A stretch of DNA of 37,823 nt from assembly GCA_003427395.1 (NCBI GenBank), contig BFEA01000041.1, forward strand, positions 3,769,700 to 3,807,522, written 5' to 3'. Both the position numbers and the translations under genes were made by a program. The stretch is from Chara braunii (Eukaryota > Streptophyta > Charophyceae > Charales > Characeae). Below, one piece after another: positions 30,731 to 37,823 of the stretch (positions are counted from its first letter, which is position 1; each line of letters begins with the position of its first letter). Below the pieces are notes generated by a model. That model ran no database searches. It was not told where the DNA came from and worked only from the letters and a program-made list of their open reading frames with translations.

Positions 30731-30897
30731 TGACATGGTTTCGATGATCTATAGATAGGATAGAGTTACAGTATGGGACTAGTGGACTGGCATATGTGTT
30801 GACCGATTGGATACTGTAGTTTTCCACTATGGGACTACTTTGTGGTAATGCTGCTTGATTTAGCCTAGCTGAGTGTCTTTTTCAGGGTATTGAACCT

Positions 30898-31576
30898 GGG
30901 ACCTGGCGGTTTTTACGACTTAGGGGGTCTATGCTGTCTTTCGTTACCTCTTGGCTCAGGTACGTTAATCCTTCGCTAGGACTGGAACTGTGCACTTCTC
31001 TTTTCTTCCATTAGGAGACCTGCAGTAACGTGGAGATTAAGTCTCAAACTCGGAACCTTTCGATCGATATTTTTAGATTTCTGGGCGGCGTTCTGACTTG
31101 TTCTTTTTTGCCTGCTGAATCTGGTACGATTGTGGGTCAGTTTCACCTACTATGTTAGACCCTTACTTGAGCCTGTGTTTTTGTTCATGCGAACTATCTA
31201 CAAAGCGACGGTGGTTTCTAGAAGACGTTCCTGCTGGGCCTTGACTCATTCTGACTAGTATTAATACGCACATCGTCAGTTCATCGTTACACTTGCGACG
31301 ACGACGACTACTAGACCCCTGATGATGACTGGTTAGCGGGCCAGTCGAAACTAGTCGGGTCACTACCGCTGTGCTACACTGTTATATTTTTCAATAGTCG
31401 CGTTCGAGATTCGTGTATTGCGTATTGTACTTCCATCCTCTCGACTCCTGCGTGCTCTGGTCTTTCTCGTCTCGTCCTACTACTTCCTTCTTGACTATCT
31501 ATGTGTATGATGGATGAATTGCTGTCGCTTCTTGTTGACTGCTTGGATTACGAAGTTGTATGACAACTCATCTACT
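30898..31576 (+). repeat. Downstream pLTR of the PLE
   Basis: Direct repeat of 23914-24595. Between the LINE tail and this repeat, 30731-30897 holds sequence I cannot assign, in which tatgggacta occurs twice. Confidence 0.9.
31314..31361 (+). ncRNA. Hammerhead ribozyme, downstream pLTR
   Basis: Same fold as the upstream copy with a canonical core: GACCC (31314), CTGATGA (31319-31325), one extra T, GACTGG / loop TTAGCGGG / CCAGTC, GAAACTAGTC (31347-31356), GGGTC (31357-31361). Predicted self-cleavage is after 31356. Stem III is only the palindrome ACTAGT, typical of PLE hammerheads, which are thought to work best as dimers. The single unpaired T between the core and stem II is unusual. Confidence 0.85.
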
Positions 31577-31614
31577 TGCTCCACTACTGACCAAATGTGC
31601 AACATGAGCATGAA
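31576..31614 (+). repeat. Single arm of the MITE-like family
   Basis: gctccactactgaccaaatg and the bases after it match the minus-strand arm of the inverted repeat at 5426-5460. It begins exactly where the PLE repeat ends. The other arm is not present nearby. Confidence 0.5.
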
Positions 31615-31780
31615 TCGTCTGGTAGAACACAGGTAGATACACTGCTAGTAGTCTACAGCTTGAAATGCCCTTTTGCCTGGCGGCGTGTGGGGTGGTACAG
31701 CCCTCAGTAGCTTGCTATTCTTTTTTCAGTTTTTTTTTTTTTTTTTTTCCTGTGATAGAAGAATCTGGGCTCCATCCAGC

Positions 31781-31986
31781 ATCCTATCTCAACTGGTTAG
31801 GCACGCAAGTGGCATTCAGGAGGTTGTGGGTTCAATCCCTAGGGCTGTCTGTGGCACTCTCGGTGCCATCCAACTGAGATAGTGAGCTGGATCCTCTCAG
31901 TCCGTATCAGTAAGGTCTTCAGCCAACACGGGTGTGAGTGCGCGTGTGAGTGGGTTCCGTGTGGTGTGTGGGAGAGTGTTGGCTTT
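31781..31986 (+). mobile_element. tRNA-derived SINE fragment, same family as 4288-4978
   Basis: The head (caactggttaggcacgcaag) with B box GGGTTCAATCCC (31828-31839), and the GT-rich module (31923-31983), match the minus-strand SINE. The A box is partly degraded. A run of 19 T at 31730-31748 lies upstream. The 3' end is unclear, and no target duplication was found. Confidence 0.65.
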
Positions 31987-32198
31987 GGACACTACCATCC
32001 AGAAGGCTGCCCATCCCCCACTTCATAAGACCTTTGCCAAGCTTACTGTCTAGAACATAAAGCATGCTACCTGAATGGCTGCATCCCCGCGTTTGACGCG
32101 GTGTAACAGTGTGTATATCTGTAAGCTGTGTATATGTCTGTAGGCTGTACGTCCACCGGAAGTCCATGCATGTGTGCCCAATGCCCATGTGTACAAAG

Positions 32199-32319
32199 GG
32201 CCTATCTGTACTAGAACCCCCACCAGGTCCCTAGCCAGACTCGAATCCATGTCTATGTGTGACAGGCCTATCTGTGCTGGAAAACCTCCACAAAGTCCCC
32301 AGCCAGACTGGATCCTATG
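32199..32319 (-). repeat. Two-copy 66-bp tandem repeat with B-box-like sequence
   Basis: Units 32199-32252 and 32265-32319 both run ggcctatctgt ... agccagact ... atcc. On the minus strand each ends near GGATTCGAGTC/GGATCCAGTC, a pol III B-box-like string, and GGTAGAGCAC lies at about 32340-32349. This is probably a decayed tRNA-derived SINE. Confidence 0.45.
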
Positions 32320-32549
32320 TTCTTCGTCATGCAACAGCAGTGCTCTACCATGCGTGCAACAATCTCAAATGACATTGATATGTCAAACTGGGGAGATCAT
32401 CAGAACAACCTATAGCCAACGTCCTCAGGCAGCCCATGCATAATCCAGACCTGACATAGAACAATCCTGAACTGAATCCCTTTGTGGTGCAGGCAGTGCT
32501 TATAGTCCGTACCATGCACCAAGCCAAGGGATTGGTGTGTACCGTGCGC

Positions 32550-32645
32550 CGCACAAGGTTGCAGGGTTTTGAACACAACCTCAGGCCACAATGCGCATTT
32601 CCAACTGGTGCTCTACCCACTGCGCTAATCAGCTGTACAAGGCCT
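32550..32645 (-). mobile_element. tRNA-like SINE head (minus strand)
   Basis: On the minus strand TTAGCGCAGTGGGTAGAGC is a good A box, and GTTGTGTTCAAAACCCTG about 50 bases on is a degraded B box. A gene-length tRNA fold is not preserved, so this is a SINE head or tRNA relic. Confidence 0.45.
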
Positions 32646-32680
32646 GGTGGACCTATCAGAAACTTGAGTATCCTTCTTTG

Positions 32681-32778
32681 AAACGCTGGGCCGGTTCCCA
32701 GCATGTGCTGCTCCCCACTAATAGACTGGAGCATGGTTTTAAAAAAACAACCAAAAAGAATAAGAGAAAAAAAAAAGG
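32681..32778 (+). mobile_element. Retroelement 3' tail fragment
   Basis: acgctgggccggttcccagc matches the LINE 3' end at 30672-30694. CCCCACTAATAGACTGGAGC matches 5720-5750 (minus) and 33575-33597. It ends in an A-rich tail (32740-32777). Confidence 0.5.
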
Positions 32779-32836
32779 TTGCTGTCCTCCTTTCTCCAGC
32801 ATTTGTAATGTACTAGTGCAATAAACTTGCACCACT

Positions 32837-33002
32837 CCAACCAACGGGCCTAGCTCAGTTAGTACACCCCTGAACTGTTCAAATACAGGCTCAAGTTCGA
32901 ATCCAGATGCCCTCAGATGTAGAGAATAAAATAATTCTGAATTGCCTGGGGCCGGTCAGTTCCTTGATGTCTCAAGGTTGTCACCCTTTTAAACAAAAAA
33001 AG
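32837..33002 (+). mobile_element. Short tRNA-derived SINE with perfect 12-bp target duplication
   Basis: ACTTGCACCACT occurs at 32825-32836 and 33003-33014. Between them is a 166-bp element with A box GGGCCTAGCTCAGTTAG (32846), B box AGTTCGAATCC (~32894) and an A-rich end (aaacaaaaaaa). The tRNA-like part spans about 32846-32911. The perfect duplication suggests a fairly recent insertion. Confidence 0.85.
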
Positions 33003-33014
33003 ACTTGCACCACT

Positions 33015-34470
33015 TCTTGTTTCTCTGGAAATTCATTGGAGGCCAAAGGCCAGCTCTAACTGCTACATGTGTGATAAGTGACTATGAATCTAGGCACCGT
33101 GGAAGACCATGTGACCTTGCTAGCGTAGAGATGTAGGGTTCAGTAGGGCCTACCCTCGCAAAAGCTCAAGAGAAGGACACATGTCTCCGCATGACTTCAC
33201 AAACTTCTACACGAGTCCACCCTTCTTCTCAAGGAGTTCTACAAACTTCTACTCGTGAATTGCTGCCGCCGCCCACCTCCCGGCCCCCCCACGAGGGTTC
33301 TAATGTTGGGATTTCTGGTTGCATCCAGCTTTTGGAGATTGTTTGTACTTCTCAGGATCCTTTTTTTTCGTTTTCTTTTCTGTTTTTTTTATAATACAAC
33401 ATAGCCTCATTCCATTATTGCTGGAAAAAGGGTCCGGAGTAACAATTTAGTAAAAAAATTAAGGGAAATTGAAGAAGAAAACCTTGAGAAGTTACTAGAA
33501 AAAGAAACTTAGAGAAATTAGAAAAGATTACAATGTTCAGGGGCGCTCTACCCGCTTTCCAGCAGCTGTTGCTGCCCACCAATAGATGGAGCCTTCCCGA
33601 GAGTGCTAGTGGTGTCTGCTCCTATCAGCACCCCTACCGTCTTCGCCCGAATAGAACGCCCGGTCATTATAGCTTCATTCGGTACAACTTCCAATCCAGA
33701 TGCGGCGATAATTACCGGGCGTTTTATTCCGGTGTACCCTCGGGTTGTTTTTTGTACTAAAAAAAAAAAAAAAAAGATACTGCCAGCTGTGGATTAACTT
33801 CAACTGCAGCCACCATTCAGTACTCTGGAAGGGGTCGGGCCCACTGTGCTAGGAGTATGCTAGACTGAAAGGAACCTGGACGTAAAAGAGAACAGATTCA
33901 TGAGCTGAAGGCTAAATGAATGAGTAGTGGAGTATGTGATTCCCCAAAGGGCGAACAAAAGAGTCACATGCACATCCTGATCAAACCTCAATTCCTCTGG
34001 GCTGCATTCATCACTCCCTGTCTTTTTCATTTTTTCGCTCATGCTCTTTCTACTTTCCTGTTTACCCATGCACTCTGCGACCTCTGCAAGTGCCCTGCCG
34101 GACATTTCTTTTGCGTTTGAAGATTCGCCAATGATGCCATAAGTCAGATTTTTCTTATCTATTCACAGGTCAGACACCCGTATACACAATTTTTCAGCTG
34201 TCAAATGATCATAGGTGTGTGCCATCTGCCTGACACTGGAGATTAGAGGGCCCCACTGGAGTATCTAGAACATGTAGTGAACAGAGATGACCCCCATCTT
34301 CCATTGATTTCATCTGCAGCCCGCTGAAGTTACAGAGGAGCACATAATTCAATTCAGACTTTGCACCCTGGGCTTAACGCTCCCAGCACCGTTGTGAATC
34401 TGACATCATCCAGGCGTGAATCTGCTATGTGAATGAATGAAGGGTATGCCCTCTATGCCACGAAGGGAGG
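33015..34470. other. Unassigned region with one more tail fragment and a poly(A) run
   Basis: 33541-33597 (ggcgctctacccgctttccagcagc ... cccaccaatagatggagcc) belongs to the tail family of 32681-32778. A run of 17 A lies at 33759-33775. No coding sequence is recognised. Confidence 0.4.
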
Positions 34471-34532
34471 CACAGCAAAGCCCAGTAAAGCCCTGCTAAG
34501 ACCAGCGAAGCCCAGTCAGGCCAAGCAAAGCC
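34471..34532 (+). repeat. Degenerate AGCAAAGCCC minisatellite
   Basis: Several ~10-15-base units of the type agcaaagcccagt are repeated imperfectly. Confidence 0.5.
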
Positions 34533-34544
34533 CTCCAATTTTGG

Positions 34545-34590
34545 GCCAGTGAGGCTCGAACCCACAACCTCCCAAGTATTGCTGAATTTC
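34545..34590 (-). repeat. SINE B-box remnant
   Basis: On the minus strand GGGAGGTTGTGGGTTCGAGCC matches the B-box region of the 4288-4978 SINE (GGAGGTTGTGGGTTCAAGCC). The head is otherwise lost. Confidence 0.45.
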
Positions 34591-35334
34591 AAAATTGTTT
34601 GCTGTTTTGGTCTTCCCGAGTTTTGAACCCTGCAACCTGACCCTAGAGTCTACGTAGGCTTTTCTAGACAGGACCAGACCAGTAGAACCTTTGATTTTTC
34701 CAGATGTCAGCTGAATTGATGGGCATGAGACAAGATGGGCGGGGTGTTACCAGGGGTTGGACATCACAGCTTGGAGGAGAGGAAGTTTCTGGGTGGGTTG
34801 AATCCATAATCCACCAATCGATTTGAAAGGTCTTTGTCCAGGTCTCTGCCAGATAAAAAAGGAAAATACCTTGTCGCTGATGATGCCAGATTCAGTAGAA
34901 AAGAGTCTTGGAGGTGGGGCCGCAGGCCCACACACCGCGGGAAAATCAAGGGCGGGTGGGACCGCTTCGCCGAAATCGGCAAAGAAGAATGACTCTCCTC
35001 AGACCGGCTGACAGACTCGAATGTGTGCCTGCTCTGCAGATTTGCGTACGCAATTGGCGCTGCTGCCGGACGTGTACCTGAAGGAGGTATGAAGGAGATA
35101 GCGCAAGTACAGCAACCTGTGTCCACTGGAGCTGTGCCTGTGACTTATACTGTCACAGCCAGTGGGAGCGGTTCGGGCAGGACCAACGACGTGCAGATGC
35201 ATCCTGGGTGAGTTCCTAGTCTCTGGTCCTTGGTACCCTTTCTCCACCGTAGATGTGAATCTTGCTTATCTGGTCCACCGATCCTGTTGGCGAATGAGAT
35301 GTAAACAGCTTGAAAACAGTCCTTGTCGTAGATG
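34591..35334. other. Unassigned region left of LTR copy R
   Basis: No recognisable gene or repeat. A second weak B-box-like string (GGGTTCAAAACTC, minus) lies near 34610-34625. Confidence 0.35.
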
Positions 35335-35572
35335 TGTGACACGCAACCTCACGCCCTGCGCTGTCTTTCGTTCGGAGTGTTAAAGGTGCAGAAAGAAGGC
35401 CCCGAAAAACAGCAAGATGGGGTGTGCCAAGGATTTTTGGGAAATCGAGTGTGGGAACACAGACAGAACTGAAATCCCCCGTGTTGGTCTGATGAAGTGA
35501 GAGAGCTGGTTGATTGCGACGCGGGTTTCGAAGAAGCGTGCGCACGGGATTCGTGACCCGGGAAGTTCAAAC

Positions 35573-36106
35573 TCAATCCAGAAAATACTGTCGGACTTCC
35601 CATCGAGCCACGGCTCTTTGTTTGGAGTGAAAGGGGGCGGGCACGTACTTAGTATCCTGCTTTCGAACTAGCTCCCGACGCCGCTCATTACACAATTCCG
35701 AATCTGACGTGGATGGCCTTAATCGCGTGGCCCTTTTCGTATGCTCATCCTCATTCCGTACTCGGTAGTGGAAGCCCTTGGATTGGTAGTGATCGAAGCG
35801 TTGGCAGTCACTACACAGAGTGTTAGGCCAATGGGGTGCCACTGCCGACCAAGGGATGAGGATCAACTCGTTGAATGGTAATAGTAACGAGTATGTCGGA
35901 AAATGTGTATCGATAATGACAAACCCAGCACCAACAAACCCAGAACACCGATTTTCAGGAGGGAAATAATATCGCCCACCGATCTTGGCAACGGCTTCTC
36001 GTACGTCCCACTCACACACACGCGTCCGTTCCTCGTTATACAGGAAGGGGCGAGGTGGGGATACGGGAGGCCGGCGCCTGGTCGGATTGAGCCCGTCAGT
36101 CCACAT
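35573..36106 (-). CDS. LTR-embedded ORF protein, copy R (intact)
   Basis: An intact 177-codon ORF. The start is set at the ATG at 36106 (MWTD), matching copies L and M; a TTG slightly upstream is in frame but not needed. Domain order is as in L: CEWDVREAV, RCSGF, FVIIDTHFPTYSLLLPF, LIPW, CxxC in TLCSDCQRF, STSDSEL, basic tail ending RQYFLD. In the 26-codon core from GFVIID to IPW, I count 12 synonymous differences and 3 conservative replacements versus L. That pattern is expected for a protein kept by selection. No known family is recognised. Confidence 0.75.
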   Translation of the reverse strand: MWTDGLNPTRRRPPVSPPRPFLYNEERTRVCEWDVREAVAKIGGRYYFPPENRCSGFVGAGFVIIDTHFPTYSLLLPFNELILIPWSAVAPHWPNTLCSDCQRFDHYQSKGFHYRVRNEDEHTKRATRLRPSTSDSELCNERRRELVRKQDTKYVPAPFHSKQRAVARWEVRQYFLD

Positions 36107-37207
36107 GGCAATCAATCAGACGCCAAAGATATCCTCAATCATTCATCGTAGATCAAGAGTCAAGAAATACTCAACAGCGTCAAAATTCCCAAAAAAAAAG
36201 GAAAGAAAATCGAAGAAGGAAAGGAAAGTTCAGAGAGGGAGAGACGAAGACTCATTTATGATGAGGTGCGACCACTGTTCACGCGTACCGGTCGCACGTG
36301 GCTTTGAAGTCCCTCATTATTTTACGAGGGTATGCTGCATATAATGCGCGGTATAAGGCAGATGGCATGCGCAGTGTGTCCTGAATCATAGCATCAACAG
36401 ATCCAACCATTCTTGCATCCTCGAACAAAATCCCAACAACATTGCCTCTGTCATCGATTTGTCGGATCGTGTCCTAATCAAAACGAGTTTCGTGCCCATA
36501 TGCATACATTCACTGTGGAAGGTGCAAAAGGCGGCAGCCAGGCAATGCCCCTGCCCTATTGTGCCAAAAGCGAGTAATCACAATCCCTTTGGATGGTTGT
36601 TACACGCGCATCCACCGTTCACAAGACAAGGTGATCAAATCTTAGCAGGTCCGGGGATTACCCAGGAAACTAATGGAAGAGTTCCGGAAGAAGTTCTTCT
36701 GAGTATACATTCACAAGTGTTTATTCCATCACAAACCAAAAGATCGACTCTCCATACATGATCATTCATGTCAGCGAGAGAAGGGAAAAGAGATAGAGAG
36801 AGAGAGATCACACTGAGATCTGGGAATGCAAGAGAAGGTCCGGCTTTACCACCATGAGCTCACACCAAAGAATGGATTCGCAACAGGGGGGCGTACTCGC
36901 CGTCAAAGTCCAACGTGGTCCCGGGCCAATCATCCACTCAACTCAAATCACTCGTCTTCATTTGTGCACCGACGATCCCGGCCATCGCGTGTCATCATCC
37001 AATACTGCGATCGTCGCCCCACCACTCTAGCTTCAACGTGGCTTGCCCGGATCCCACAGTCTGTTGTGGCGATCTAGCGCACAGCCAGCCAGTCTACAGT
37101 CGGCTCGTCAGGACTGTCCGACCTCGCACTATACACACATCATCTAGCCACTGCTTCCCGGAAGCTGGCTGACGAGTTGAGAGAGAGATTTGCAGGTGCG
37201 CCGTCGG

Positions 37208-37215
37208 AATTTATA
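37208..37215 (-). promoter_or_regulatory. TATA box of LTR copy R
   Basis: TATAAATT on the minus strand, preceded by gcaac, as in L (gcaacTATAAAA). Confidence 0.55.
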
Positions 37216-37823
37216 GTTGCGAGAAGGGAGAGAGACATGGGGAAAGACGAAGAGTGAGGTTGAGGAGGGTAAAGGAGGGCTTGAGAGTAATCGCCCGTCG
37301 AAAGCCATGTTGATCCTCCTCAACTCGATTCAGCCAATCAGAATCGCCGCGTAGTAAGAACTTACACGGCGCTTCTCCTTGGCTAGATAGGGAGAGAGGA
37401 TCGACTAGGTTTTTCGAGCGCGGATCTAAGAGCGGGAAGAAGAGGAATGCGAAGGATAGCGTGAAACGAGTCCAAGATTCAGATGATCAAGAAAAAAGAG
37501 CGCGCGTTGGGAAGGAGAGGGAAGGGAGGCGTCAAGAGGGGCACAGGGAGGAAGGAGGAGGGAGCTTGCTTGCATGGCCCCGGTCGGCAAAAAGGAGAAT
37601 GGGCACCGAAACAGTTGCAGTTTTCCCCAATCCTATGCTAATTCAAAAATTGAAAGTACCATATTCGCGTGCAAGGCAGACGTGGGAAAGAAAGAAAGTC
37701 CTCCGTTCCCAGAGTTTTCCAGGTCGAGGCCGAGAACATTCGCGCGTGAAAGGTCGCGCGGTGTTCCATTAATTCCGGAATTCCTAACTGTCTAGCCAGA
37801 TTCCGAGCGCGCTCGCTAAGGCG

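Larger units (their letters stand above)
23914..31576 (+). mobile_element. Penelope-like element with N-terminal GIY-YIG and hammerhead pLTRs
   Basis: Two direct repeats of about 680 bp (23914-24595 and 30898-31576) enclose a zinc-knuckle ORF1, a GIY-YIG endonuclease and a PLE-type RT, in that order. A hammerhead ribozyme in each repeat is a known hallmark of PLE pseudo-LTRs. GIY-YIG upstream of RT is the permuted order described for the Chlamys clade of the green lineage and other eukaryotes. A truncated LINE (29193-30730) accounts for extra length at the 3' end. The RT region is broken, so this copy is not autonomous. Confidence 0.85.
35335..37823 (-). repeat. LTR copy R, inverted relative to L (runs off the window)
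   Basis: Read on the minus strand it is collinear with L from about position 566 of L to the CGTCACA-type end (here cgtgtcaca, 35335-35343). It has no equivalent of the 860-bp tandem duplication. About 180 bases of its 5' end should lie beyond 37823. It carries an intact LTR ORF, a TATA box and the conserved 3' block. Confidence 0.8.

Noticed and set aside
30880-30902. B-box-like GGTTCAATACC on the minus strand next to the downstream pLTR
   Set aside because: No A box at suitable distance; a single short match.
32846-32911. Functional tRNA genes (also at 4915-4978 and 32550-32645)
   Set aside because: A and B boxes are present, but the cloverleaf stems are incomplete, and tails or target duplications mark them as SINEs.
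35480-35500. CTGATGA string, a possible further hammerhead
   Set aside because: No GAAA partner, stem II or cleavage triplet at suitable spacing.
1-37823. CRISPR arrays, bacterial operons, plasmid or phage genes
   Set aside because: None seen. TATA boxes, SINEs, LINE, PLE and LTR elements all indicate nuclear eukaryotic DNA.

Overview
The window is eukaryotic, green-lineage repeat DNA. I see no host gene that I can defend. The mix of elements suggests a charophyte alga such as Chara braunii: Ty3/gypsy elements with very long LTRs and a Glu-rich accessory ORF, a Penelope-like element (PLE) with an N-terminal GIY-YIG domain, and several tRNA-derived SINEs. The species is an inference partly from memory of similar Chara proteins.

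Layout. 1-3957: the 3' end of one LTR element and a 3.6-kb LTR copy (L), which carries an intact 179-codon ORF and an 860-bp tandem duplication. 3958-6990: short elements, namely a 691-bp tRNA-headed SINE with 12-bp target duplications, a MITE-like inverted repeat and a retroelement 3' tail. 6990-8021: a truncated related LTR (M) with a broken copy of the LTR ORF. 8075-21849: a degraded Ty3/gypsy element (E) with ~2.5-kb LTRs. Its order is LTR with ORF, gag, protease, RT, RNase H, PHD-type zinc finger, integrase, then accessory ORFs and the 3' LTR. 21850-23913: unassigned. 23914-31576: a PLE with ~680-bp direct repeats (pLTRs), each carrying a hammerhead ribozyme. It encodes a zinc-knuckle/coiled-coil ORF1, then GIY-YIG and RT regions. 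A 5'-truncated LINE lies directly after the RT stop codon. 31576-35334: SINE and tail fragments. 35335-37823: a second LTR copy (R), inverted relative to L, with an intact 177-178-codon LTR ORF.

Main result. A protein-coding ORF sits inside the LTRs themselves, in five copies from at least three LTR lineages. L and R differ mostly at synonymous positions, so the protein appears to have been selected. In E it lies between the LTR promoter and gag and may be spliced in frame. Also worth attention are the PHD finger between RNase H and integrase, the two hammerhead ribozymes with a palindromic stem III, and the gag-like ORF1 upstream of the PLE GIY-YIG and RT regions.

Limits. Boundaries were found by eye and are approximate. 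Identity figures are visual estimates. The internal genes of E and the PLE carry stops and frameshifts, so these copies are not autonomous.
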